Shown: positions 1-6,272 of the stretch, in pieces
How the letters are laid out: every line of letters begins with the position of its first letter
Numbering within the stretch: the stretch's first letter is position 1
Assembly: GCA_019689515.1 (NCBI GenBank)
Contig: JADGHI010000058.1
Location: 1-12,983 of the forward strand
DNA length: 12,983 nucleotides
Origin: Acetobacteraceae bacterium
Lineage (GTDB): Bacteria; Pseudomonadota; Alphaproteobacteria; Acetobacterales; Acetobacteraceae
Direction of reading: 5' to 3'
The notes under the pieces: generated by a model
Databases searched by the model: none
What the model saw: the letters and a program-made list of their open reading frames with translations, nothing else
Told to the model about the DNA's origin: nothing
Made by a program: the position numbers and the translations under genes

Positions 1-1
1 A

Positions 2-127
2 GACCGGGTCTGGGGGATGCCGGGGGCAGTGGCGCGGGCCGGGCTGGCCCAGGTGGTAGCGCCTCCAGAGATCCTGGCCGAGCGGATCGCCGCCGCCCTC
101 CCCGGCCCTGGGATGCGGGTCGAATGA
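2..127 (+). CDS. cheB: CheB methylesterase, C-terminal end (partial)
   Basis: This is the last 41 codons of an open frame that enters from the left edge and stops at TGA 125-127. The translation contains VWGMPGAVARAGLAQVV followed by an Ile/Leu/Ala-rich final helix. The G-M-P-G/A-x-A-x-x-G-x-A pattern is the typical C-terminal end of the CheB catalytic domain, which removes methyl groups from (or deamidates) glutamyl residues of chemoreceptors. The active-site residues and the N-terminal receiver domain lie outside the window. The stop overlaps the start of the next gene (cheR) in an ATGA, which implies translational coupling and supports the call, because CheB and CheR are the opposing receptor-modification enzymes. 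The identification rests on a short stretch plus context. Confidence 0.82.
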   Translation, partial: DRVWGMPGAVARAGLAQVVAPPEILAERIAAALPGPGMRVE

Positions 128-1050
128 GCGGATCGGAGGGCATCGCATTCCTGACGGGGCTGGTGCGGGCGCGGGCCGGCATCGTGCTGACCCCCGACAG
201 GACCTACCTGCTCAAGACGCGGCTCGCCCCGCTGCTCGCGCGCACGGGGCTCGGCTCGCTCGATGCGCTGGCGGCGCGGATCCGCTGCGGCGGCCCCGGC
301 GCGGAGCCGCTGGCCCGCGAAGTGGTGGAGGCGCTGACCACCAACGAATCCTTCTTCTTCCGCGACGGGAAGCCGTTCGAGCACCTGCGCCGCCTGCTGC
401 CGCGCCTGGCCGCCGCGCGCCCGGCGGGACAGCCCCTGCGGATCTGGTCGGCCGCCTGCTCGACCGGGCAGGAGGCCTATTCGGTCGCGATGCTCGCCGC
501 CGATCCGGCGACCTGGGCGGGATACAGCAGCGGCAACGGCACGCCGCCGCGGCTGGAGATCCTTGGGACCGACATCTCACGCGAGGTCCTGGCCCGTGCG
601 AGGGAGGGCCTCTATACCCGGTTCGAGGTGCAGCGTGGCCTGCCGGTGCAGCTCCTGGTGCGGTACTTCCGACCTGAAGGAAGCGACGGCTCCCGCTGGC
701 GCATCGCGCCCGAGCTTCGGGCGATGGTGCGGTTCGAGATGTTCAACCTGCTCGACGACCCGCGGCCGCTCGGCCGCTTCGACGTGATCCTCTGCCGCAA
801 TGTGCTGATCTACTTCGACGCGCCGACCAAGACGGCGGTGCTGAACGCCTTGGCAGGACAGCTTGCGCCGGACGGCGTGCTCTATCTCGGCGGCGCGGAG
901 ACGGTGCTGGGGCTCACCGACCGGCTTCAGCCCCTCCCCTGCGAACGCACTGCCTATGTACTCGCCCCGACGTCAGCGGCGACGGAGCCCGGCGCGATCA
1001 CGATCGGTCCCGCCGCGGCCGCCCTACCCGGTGCAGCGCGCGCGGCGTAG
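124..1050 (+). CDS. cheR: CheR chemoreceptor glutamate methyltransferase
   Basis: A 308-residue protein of usual CheR length. It should transfer methyl groups from S-adenosylmethionine to glutamates of methyl-accepting chemotaxis proteins, in the cytoplasm at receptor arrays. The N-terminal helical domain spans about residues 5-75 and includes TTNESFFFR (72-80), a hallmark of CheR near the SAM and substrate sites. The Rossmann-type methyltransferase domain follows: IWSAACSTGQEAYS (107-120) is SAM motif I, ILGTDIS (146-152) holds the acidic residue that binds the SAM ribose, and FDVILCRNVLIYFD (219-232) is the conserved C-R-N-V-x-I-Y-F motif. LYLGGAETVLGL closes the domain. The start is the ATG overlapping the cheB stop. 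The Ala-rich tail after about residue 290 is not conserved. No C-terminal TPR or pentapeptide-tethering extension is visible. Confidence 0.95.
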   Translation: MSGSEGIAFLTGLVRARAGIVLTPDRTYLLKTRLAPLLARTGLGSLDALAARIRCGGPGAEPLAREVVEALTTNESFFFRDGKPFEHLRRLLPRLAAARPAGQPLRIWSAACSTGQEAYSVAMLAADPATWAGYSSGNGTPPRLEILGTDISREVLARAREGLYTRFEVQRGLPVQLLVRYFRPEGSDGSRWRIAPELRAMVRFEMFNLLDDPRPLGRFDVILCRNVLIYFDAPTKTAVLNALAGQLAPDGVLYLGGAETVLGLTDRLQPLPCERTAYVLAPTSAATEPGAITIGPAAAALPGAARAA

Positions 1051-1328
1051 GCCTGGCGGAGCAAGCCGGCGTGGCTTCACCAACCCCGCACAGCCGGGAT
1101 ACGCGACTGCGACCCTCGCTCGCTGGACCGAAGCTGCTCCGGTGGCCGGCCAGAAAGTCCGAATGAAGAGCAGCAACGCGGCTGATCACCCGCCGCGGGC
1201 GGTACACGTCCCGCTTGCACGGGATGCAGAGCCCGAAGCGGCGGACGCCCCTGCCCGCCACCACATCGAGTTCATTTTCCGCCCGACGATACAGCGGAGC
1301 GCGCCATCGCACTGAGCCTGACACGCCC
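1051..1328. other. Spacer between convergent cheR and ctrA
   Basis: This 278-base stretch lies between the ends of two convergent genes. One small plus-strand frame (ATG 1163 to TGA 1315, 50 codons) exists, but it has no convincing ribosome binding site and no recognisable motif, so I do not call it. A short inverted repeat AAGCC-GGCGT-GGCTT lies just after the cheR stop, without a T run. Nothing else is recognised. Confidence 0.4.
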
Positions 1329-1334
1329 TCAGGC
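1316..1334 (-). terminator. Weak hairpin at the ctrA stop codon
   Basis: GCCTGA (1316-1321) and TCAGGC (1329-1334) are perfect inverted arms around a seven-base loop, and the stem includes the ctrA stop codon. It is the only compact stem at the end of the gene. No T tract follows on the minus strand, so intrinsic termination is doubtful; it could be a 3'-end stabilising stem or chance. Confidence 0.22.
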
Positions 1335-2108
1335 CGCCTGCATCGCGACGGGCGGCTCCGCCGCAGCCTCCACTCCCGCCGGGCCCGCGGCAGGGTCGCC
1401 GCCACGCCGGGCAAGGCGCGCCGCGGCCGCCGCCGTCGCGGCGTCGCGCAAGACATAGCCGCGGCCCCAGACGGTGCCGATCAGCTTGTCCGCGCCGGCC
1501 TGGGACAGCTTCTTGCGCAACTTGCAGATGAAGACGTCGATGATCTTCGCCTCCGGCTCGTCAATGCCGCCATAGAGGTGGTTGAGGAACGCCTCCTTGG
1601 TCAGCACCACGCCCTTGCGCAGGACCAGCAGCTCCAGGATCGCGTATTCCTTGCCGGTCAGGTGGACCGGCCTGCCGTGCACCGTCACCTCTCGCGAGGC
1701 GAGGTTCAGGCAGAGCGGGCCGACGGTCAGCGCCGGCTGCGAGAAGCCCTTGGCGCGACGGATGATGGCGTGGATGCGCGCCACCAGCTCGGCCCCGTCG
1801 AAGGGCTTGGTGATGAAGTCGTCTGCGCCCAGGCCGAAGCCCTTCACCTTGGCCTGAGGCATGGACTGGCCGGAGAGGATCAGCACCGGCGTCTCGATCC
1901 GCGCCGCACGCAGGCCGCGCACGACCTCGTAGCCCTCCATGTCCGGCAGGAGGAGGTCGAGGATGATGATGTCGTAGTCGTAATGGCGCGCCAGTTCGAG
2001 CGCCTCCTCCCCCGTGTCGGCGGCGTCGGCGACCATCCCGGCCTGCTTCAGCATCAGGGCGATCCCCCGCGCGGTCGTCCGATCATCCTCAACCAGAAGG
2101 ACACGCAT
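1329..2108 (-). CDS. ctrA: CtrA-family cell-cycle/motility response regulator
   Basis: A 259-residue OmpR-type transcription factor: receiver domain at about residues 1-115 and winged-helix DNA-binding domain at about 125-230. The receiver has the acidic pair D8/D9 and the phospho-acceptor D51 in IIILDLLLPDMEGYEV, at the same residue number as D51 of Caulobacter CtrA, plus GADDFITKPF with the conserved Lys. The output domain matches CtrA closely: VHLTGKEYAILELL, LTKEAFLNHLYGG, DEPEAKIIDVFICKLRKKL and TVWGRGYVLRD. In alphaproteobacteria CtrA controls flagellar, chemotaxis and cell-cycle genes and is phosphorylated through CckA-ChpT. The start at 2108 is fixed by GGAGGT seven bases upstream; an upstream in-frame ATG at 2177 lacks such a site. 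The protein is longer than Caulobacter CtrA (231 aa) because of an Ala-rich tail, yet it still ends in Ala-Ala, the residues ClpXP recognises in Caulobacter. Orthology is very likely; a close paralogue cannot be excluded. Confidence 0.92.
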   Translation of the reverse strand: MRVLLVEDDRTTARGIALMLKQAGMVADAADTGEEALELARHYDYDIIILDLLLPDMEGYEVVRGLRAARIETPVLILSGQSMPQAKVKGFGLGADDFITKPFDGAELVARIHAIIRRAKGFSQPALTVGPLCLNLASREVTVHGRPVHLTGKEYAILELLVLRKGVVLTKEAFLNHLYGGIDEPEAKIIDVFICKLRKKLSQAGADKLIGTVWGRGYVLRDAATAAAAARLARRGGDPAAGPAGVEAAAEPPVAMQAA

Positions 2109-2232
2109 TATCCGCACCTCCACCCGTGATGCGAGCAATCTCACAACTTTTACGCGCCTTGTGAAGGGGAAATTCATAGAACAGTAATATCAAGATGAGT
2201 GACAAAAGCCTTAAGAATGGTGAACGTGGTAA
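2109..2232. promoter_or_regulatory. Divergent ctrA/fliI regulatory region
   Basis: This 124-base spacer separates the starts of ctrA (minus) and fliI (plus) and is clearly richer in A and T than the rest of the window, especially 2140-2232. The ctrA ribosome binding site (GGAGGT on the minus strand) is at 2116-2121. A TTAA at 2211-2214 and a palindromic GTTAAC at 2244-2249, just inside fliI, resemble CtrA half-sites (TTAA/TTAAC). They are about 30 bases apart, not in the consensus TTAA-N7-TTAA arrangement. No GANTC methylation site is seen in the spacer. No strong sigma-70 -35/-10 pair could be assigned. Its role as a shared control region is inferred from gene orientation. Confidence 0.55.
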
Positions 2233-3690
2233 ATGTCGTCATCGTTAACGATTTTTTTCGACAAACCCTTGCCCGATGGCCCCGCGCCCGGCTTCGCCCG
2301 ACGCGCCCGCGCCGCCGCCGCGCGCCTCGCCGAGATTCCGGAGGTCGAGATTTCCGGCCGCGTCGCCGGCATCCGCGGCGGCACCCTCGCGATCACCGGC
2401 CTCGCCCGCTTCGCCGCGATCGGCCGCCGCCTCGCCCTGCACGCCCCCGGCGCTGCCCCGGCGGAGGGTGGGGACCCGCCGCCGCCCTTCCTGCTCGCCG
2501 AGATCGTAGGCTTCGACGGCGAGACCGCGCAGGCCCTCGCCTTCGGCCCGCTCCACGGGATCGGTCCGGGCACGCAAGCCCGGCTCCTTCCCGCCGGTGC
2601 GGAGGGCCTCGCCATCTCCGATGCCTGGCTCGGCCGCGTGCTCGACCCGTTCGGCCGGCCGCTCGATGGCGGTCCGCCGCCGCTGCCGGGGCCGGTGCGC
2701 CGGTCGCCGCGCAGCGGCACGCCGCCGGAGGCTGGGCGGCGCGCCCGGCTCGGCCCGCGGCTCGACCTCGGCGTGCGGGTGCTCGATTGCTTCACGACCT
2801 GCCGGCGCGGCCAGCGGCTCGGCCTGTTCGCCGCATCGGGGGTGGGGAAATCCACCCTGCTCGCCATGCTCGCCCGCCGCGCCGCCTGCGACGTCGCGGT
2901 CCTGGCCCTGGTCGGCGAGCGCGGGCGCGAGCTGCGCGAATTCATCGAGGACGACCTCGGGCCGGAGGGTCTCGCGCGTTCCGTCGTGGTCTGCGCGACC
3001 TCCGACACCCCGCCGCTGCTGCGGCGCGAGGCGGCCTACACGGCGATGGCCGCAGCCGAGCATTTCGCCGAGGCCGGCAAGCAGGTGCTGCTGCTGATGG
3101 ATTCCGTCACCCGCTTCGCCATGGCGCTGCGCGAGATCGGCCTCGCCGCTGGCGAACCGCCGGCCACGCGCGGCTATCCACCGAGCGTCTTCGGCGAGTT
3201 GCCGCGCCTGCTCGAACGCGCCGGGCCGCGGGAGGAGGGCAATCCCGGCAGCATCACCGGCCTGTTCACGGTGCTGGTCGAGGGTGACGATCACGACGAG
3301 CCGGTGTCGGACGCGGTGCGCGGCATCCTCGATGGCCATGTCGTGCTCGACCGGCGAATCGGCGAGCGCGCGGGGCGCTGGCCCGCGGTGGACGTGCTGC
3401 GCTCGCTCTCGCGCACCGTGCCCGGATGCCTGACGCCGGAGGAGCATGCGCTCGCGCAGCGCGCGCGGCGCATCCTCGCCCTGCACGCGGATATGGCCGA
3501 CCTGATCCGGCTCGGCGCCTACCGCGCCGGCAGCGACCCGGCGGTGGACGAGGCGATTCGCCTCGTCCCGCGGATCGAGGCGGTCCTCGACCAGCGCAAG
3601 GACGATGCCGGGCCGTCGGGCGTCGCGGAGAGCTTCGCCGCGCTCGCCAGGGCGCTCACGGAGGAGGATCCTGCCCATGGCGCGGGATGA
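2233..3690 (+). CDS. fliI: FliI flagellum-specific export ATPase
   Basis: A 485-residue ATPase of the F1-beta/type III secretion family, which energises unfolding and release of substrate-chaperone complexes at the flagellar export gate on the cytoplasmic face of the membrane. An N-terminal beta-barrel-like region (about 20-110) leads to a P-loop at 200-208 (AASGVGKST). VGERGRELREF follows with the catalytic glutamate at about E229. Walker B is VLLLMDSVTRFAMALREI with its Asp at about 290. The family-specific RGYPPSVFGELPRLLERAG then precedes the GSITGLFTVLVEGDDHDEP block and DGHVVLDR. The C-terminal helical domain ends at about 470. The length slightly exceeds the usual 430-460, mostly through Ala/Pro-rich insertions near the N terminus. 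The gene is divergent from ctrA and overlaps the following gene by 14 bases. The ribosome binding site before ATG 2233 is weak (GGTGAAC/GTGG region). Confidence 0.95.
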   Translation: MSSSLTIFFDKPLPDGPAPGFARRARAAAARLAEIPEVEISGRVAGIRGGTLAITGLARFAAIGRRLALHAPGAAPAEGGDPPPPFLLAEIVGFDGETAQALAFGPLHGIGPGTQARLLPAGAEGLAISDAWLGRVLDPFGRPLDGGPPPLPGPVRRSPRSGTPPEAGRRARLGPRLDLGVRVLDCFTTCRRGQRLGLFAASGVGKSTLLAMLARRAACDVAVLALVGERGRELREFIEDDLGPEGLARSVVVCATSDTPPLLRREAAYTAMAAAEHFAEAGKQVLLLMDSVTRFAMALREIGLAAGEPPATRGYPPSVFGELPRLLERAGPREEGNPGSITGLFTVLVEGDDHDEPVSDAVRGILDGHVVLDRRIGERAGRWPAVDVLRSLSRTVPGCLTPEEHALAQRARRILALHADMADLIRLGAYRAGSDPAVDEAIRLVPRIEAVLDQRKDDAGPSGVAESFAALARALTEEDPAHGAG

Positions 3691-4147
3691 GGGCGGCACA
3701 GGGGCGGCGCTCGCCGCACTCGCGCGTCTGCGCCGGTTCGAGACGGCGGTCGCGCGGCGCCACGTGGCAGAGCGGGTCGGCGCCGCCGCGGCTGCCGAGG
3801 TGCGCCACGCCTCCGCGGCCGAGGCGCTGCGGACGGAGGCCGCGATTGCCAGCGCAGACGAGGCGGCCGGTGGTGGCGGCGCGGCGCTCTACGCGGCCTG
3901 GCTGCCACGCGGCCTCGCCTTGCGCGACCGGGCGGCGGCGGCGCTGCGCCTCGAGGAGAGACGGCTGGAGGAAGCGCGGGTGGCGCTTGCCACTGCGCGC
4001 CTCGCGGAACGCGCCGTGGAAGGCCTCGCGCAAGACCGCGCCGCCGCGGCGCGAAGGCTCGCGGCACGCCGGGCGCAGCAACGCCTGGACGAGCGAGCGG
4101 CAGTGGCTGTTGCCGCAGGCCGGGTGTTGCCCGGCTCTCGGGCCTGA
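3677..4147 (+). CDS. fliJ: Probable FliJ flagellar export chaperone/stalk protein
   Basis: A 156-residue Ala/Arg/Glu-rich protein that should be almost entirely helical and coiled-coil: a first helix over about residues 10-60, and a second, rich in R, E and A, over about 80-145. In the flagellar export machine FliJ is a small two-helix coiled coil that sits in the FliI hexamer like the F1 gamma stalk and binds FlhA. Size, helical composition and position directly after fliI fit this role. FliJ sequences diverge strongly and no diagnostic motif is visible, so the name rests mainly on context. The ATG at 3677 is preceded by GGAGG (3663-3667) with nine-base spacing, inside the end of fliI, implying translational coupling. 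An earlier in-frame ATG at 3605 would overlap fliI much more and is not preferred. Confidence 0.68.
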   Translation: MARDEGGTGAALAALARLRRFETAVARRHVAERVGAAAAAEVRHASAAEALRTEAAIASADEAAGGGGAALYAAWLPRGLALRDRAAAALRLEERRLEEARVALATARLAERAVEGLAQDRAAAARRLAARRAQQRLDERAAVAVAAGRVLPGSRA

Positions 4148-4395
4148 CCGCTGCGGGCGCGCTCCTGCGCCGCGCGCCTCATTCCGCCGGCGTCAACACG
4201 CATGGGCAAGTCCGCGGACGCGAAAGGGCCTCTCTCCTTTGCAGCCGCCGCTGGACCGCGCGAGCGTGGAACGGCACTCCCGTTCGGCGATGCGCGCCGG
4301 CCGGATTCTGAATGGAGTAGACCGGGCCGGGCCTTGCCTGGATGCACAGGATCGGGCCGCGATGGGATGCAGTCAGCGAGCCGCCCACACCCCGG
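4148..4395. other. Gene-poor spacer after fliJ
   Basis: About 250 bases between the end of the flagellar genes and the end of the minus-strand lipoprotein gene. Open frames occur in several phases but none shows a family motif or a good ribosome binding site. A GCCCG-GCTCT-CGGGC stem (4129-4143) lies just inside the 3' end of fliJ, without a T tract; it is the only candidate end signal seen here. Confidence 0.35.
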
Positions 4396-4626
4396 TCAGG
4401 GAGCGCGAGGTGAAGCGCCGCGCGGCGCCGCGGCCTCGGCGGCGCCGGTCGCAGCAGGCGCGGCCGCACCGGATGGAGGCGACGGCGCTTCCAGACCCGG
4501 CGGCGGCAGCGCGGTGCCGCGGGGGCCGAAGCCGGAATCGCGCTGCCCGTCGCACGCGGCGGCGCCGATGCAGAGCGCAGCGAGGCAGGCGGACAGGGCG
4601 CGGACGCGTGGAGCGCAGGATGGCAT
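4396..4626 (-). CDS. Small Ala/Pro-rich lipoprotein, probable
   Basis: A 76-residue frame. Its N terminus looks like a lipoprotein signal peptide: two Arg within the first nine residues, hydrophobic core ALSACLAALCIG, and a lipobox-like AAAC ending at Cys25, the presumed lipidated residue after cleavage. The mature part (DGQRDSGFGPRG onward) is a low-complexity Ala/Pro/Gly tail without a known fold. Such peptides are common in alphaproteobacteria and usually anchor in the inner leaflet of the outer membrane. Codons favour C and G in third position, as in the certain genes nearby. The ATG at 4626 was chosen because it places the signal peptide correctly; a purine-rich GGGAG lies about 11 bases upstream, which is long. 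The frame is open further upstream to 4716. It follows the MgtC-like gene on the same strand after about 105 bases. Function unknown. Confidence 0.5.
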   Translation of the reverse strand: MPSCAPRVRALSACLAALCIGAAACDGQRDSGFGPRGTALPPPGLEAPSPPSGAAAPAATGAAEAAAPRGASPRAP

Positions 4627-4731
4627 TGGGAAACCGACTCCCTCTTGGGGCAAGGACCGGGACGGGCAGAGGCAATGCAGCACCCAAGGCCGTCCGGCGC
4701 ATGGACGCAACCCCACAGCGCCGGCGCCGCG

Positions 4732-5181
4732 TTATTGCGGACCCTTTTGCTTCAGCCTGCCCACCACATAGAGGGTCAGCATGGTGAACAGGCAGACCAT
4801 CACAGCGACGTCATAGGCGGCAAGCCCGACGGCGATGCCGATCGCCGCGGTGGCCCAGAGCGCGGCCGCCGTCGCCGTGCCGTGCACCTCGGCTTCGCCC
4901 TTCAGGATCGCGCCGGCGCCGATGAAGCCGATGCCGGCGATCACGCCCTCGACGACGCGCGCCATCGCCTGGGGCTGGCCGCCCATGGCCTGCTCCGCCG
5001 CCTGCACGAAGCCGCAGGCGGCGACGGCGACGAGGGGAAAGGTGCGCAGGCCCGCGGTGCGGTCCTCGTGCTCTCGGTTCCAACCGATCAGCAAGGCCAG
5101 GACATAGGCGATCACGAGGTCGCGCAGATGCGGGAGGAAGCGCGGATCGGCGAAGCTCGGAACGAGGTCCGAAAGCGCCAT
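4732..5181 (-). CDS. MgtC/SapB-family membrane protein
   Basis: A 149-residue integral membrane protein with four or five hydrophobic segments (about 22-34, 47-60, 77-93, 104-120 and 122-141). The family signature is present: LLIGWNREHEDRTAGLRTF (30-48), close to the G-x-x-R-E-x-x-x-K/R-x-A-G-L-R-T consensus, then EGVIAGIGFIGAGAILK (78-94) and a T-A-A-A-L-W-A-T-A-A-I-G-I-A-V-G block (104-119). It corresponds to the N-terminal membrane domain only; the C-terminal cytoplasmic ACT-like domain of Salmonella MgtC is absent, as in many short SapB/YhiD-type members. MgtC proteins are linked to growth under low magnesium and modulation of the F1Fo ATPase in some bacteria; whether that applies here is unknown. 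ATG 5181 begins the MALSDLV segment; the possible ribosome binding site GGAG is unusually close (two bases). No riboswitch-like leader was recognised upstream. Confidence 0.85.
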   Translation of the reverse strand: MALSDLVPSFADPRFLPHLRDLVIAYVLALLIGWNREHEDRTAGLRTFPLVAVAACGFVQAAEQAMGGQPQAMARVVEGVIAGIGFIGAGAILKGEAEVHGTATAAALWATAAIGIAVGLAAYDVAVMVCLFTMLTLYVVGRLKQKGPQ

Positions 5182-5295
5182 GACTCCGGAACGCGGCCAT
5201 ACGCGGTCCGTTCCGGCGTCAAACGTCGTACATGGCCGCACGCAGCCTCCGAAATTCGACGCCGTGCCCCTACCCCGCGCACGGGACACGTGCAT

Positions 5296-5312
5296 CGGCG
5301 CCGCAGGCGCCG
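5296..5312 (-). terminator. GC-rich hairpin between two minus-strand genes
   Basis: CGGCGCC (5296-5302) and GGCGCCG (5306-5312) form a perfect seven-base-pair stem with a three-base loop. It lies 40 bases after the stop of the upstream minus-strand gene and before the MgtC-like gene, where an end-of-transcript signal would be expected. No T tract follows, so intrinsic termination is uncertain. Confidence 0.35.
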
Positions 5313-5352
5313 CTCACATCCGTGCGATCCGAGGCGCCCGTGGAGGTCGCCG

Positions 5353-5991
5353 CTAGTAGTTGGGCATCGTGGTGGAATCGGCCTTGTAGTCGAAAGCCAG
5401 TTCGCCACTGCCGTCCAGCATGAGCATCGCACTGAACCTCCCCAGCGAGTGATTCCGGTGGGAGCTGAAGAGACGCTTCGCCGGTCCCTCGTGGGGTCCG
5501 CCCGTTGTCCTGCCGTCGAACAGCATGGCTGCGCGCCCGGATCGGTAGGAATAGAGGAAGATTTCCAATGCGGGAAAGTTGTCGCCGAACGCTTCGCCAT
5601 TGATCCAAAGCGCATTGCCGAGGAAATCGATCTTCACCTTCACGAAGGTGTCGATGTCGGGGGACTTCGGGACCAGCGGATTGGCGCCTTCGCTGTGCGC
5701 TTCGAACACAAGCAGGCCCGGACCCGCGATCGGCATGCGCGTGACCGCGTGGCGGACATTGGAGTGGCCGGTGAAGGGGGTGCCGAAATAGGGGAAGAAC
5801 GTGGTCCCGCTGCTGTTCGCGAAGGAGTGCCTGATGCCGCCGCTGTCGAACATCACGCAGGCGTAGGTGCGCGATGTGGCCTGGAACGATGTCGATGGCC
5901 CGCGGTCATCTCCTTCGAATTGGCCGATCCCGATGTCGCCGAATCTCTTGAAGGGAGCGTAGCGCCGAAACCACAGGCCGTAGGTTGCCAT
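5353..5991 (-). CDS. Conserved-looking protein of unknown function
   Basis: A 212-residue protein I cannot assign to a named family. No signal peptide or membrane segment is visible. It begins MATYGLWFRRYAPFKRFG, followed by GQFEGDDRGPSTSFQATSRT at about residues 22-41; the G-D-D-R-G...S-T-S run looks like a conserved core motif. Alternating hydrophobic/polar residues and many Gly, Phe and Thr suggest a beta-rich fold. Later blocks include NPLVPKSPDIDTFVKVKIDF, FPALEIFLYSYRSGRAAMLFDG and a C-terminal segment ending FDYKADSTTMPNY. ATG 5991 is preceded by GGGGGAG at about six bases, a good ribosome binding site. It is less Ala- and Arg-rich and somewhat lower in GC than its neighbours, which might indicate transfer. 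The flanking minus-strand genes give no functional clue. Confidence 0.78.
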   Translation of the reverse strand: MATYGLWFRRYAPFKRFGDIGIGQFEGDDRGPSTSFQATSRTYACVMFDSGGIRHSFANSSGTTFFPYFGTPFTGHSNVRHAVTRMPIAGPGLLVFEAHSEGANPLVPKSPDIDTFVKVKIDFLGNALWINGEAFGDNFPALEIFLYSYRSGRAAMLFDGRTTGGPHEGPAKRLFSSHRNHSLGRFSAMLMLDGSGELAFDYKADSTTMPNY

Positions 5992-6272
5992 GGTCACTCC
6001 CCCTCTGGCCGCCCGAGACGCCCGGAAGCTCCGCCCGGCACCTCTTCCGGCAAGCGGCAAGCGAGGGAGCCCGCCTGGAGCCGGCCTGCCATCAGGAGGA
6101 ATTCGGAGGTCCCTGGCCGGAGGCTACTCTTCTTCCCGGGAGGCGCACCATCAACACACAGCCCGCTGAAGACGGCAGCGCGGCTCGTGACGCCGAATTG
6201 GTCCCGATTGCGACGCCGCGGGCGTCCCGGCCAGCCAAGCTTGCACAACCCAGATTGTCGTGGATGCCGCTC
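5992..6272. other. Spacer upstream of the unknown protein
   Basis: About 280 bases between two minus-strand genes. It must hold the end of the metallo-beta-lactamase-fold gene transcript and probably the promoter of the unknown protein, but no convincing -35/-10 pair, hairpin with T tract, or small gene was found. Confidence 0.35.

Noticed and set aside
1163..1315. A 50-codon plus-strand frame between cheR and ctrA
   Set aside because: No ribosome binding site, no recognisable motif, and it is the tail of a longer chance frame that overlaps cheR.
1215..2129. A 304-codon plus-strand open frame
   Set aside because: Antisense to ctrA; composition is low-complexity and no ribosome binding site or motif is present.
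2109..2177. An upstream start giving CtrA 23 extra residues
   Set aside because: The GGAGGT ribosome binding site and the alignment with CtrA proteins both place the start at 2108.
2245..3699. A 484-codon minus-strand open frame
   Set aside because: It is the antisense shadow of fliI, whose motifs on the plus strand are unmistakable.
3426..4787. A 453-codon plus-strand open frame
   Set aside because: It crosses the end of fliI, fliJ and the minus-strand lipoprotein gene in the wrong phase and is almost all Arg, Ala, Gly and Pro.
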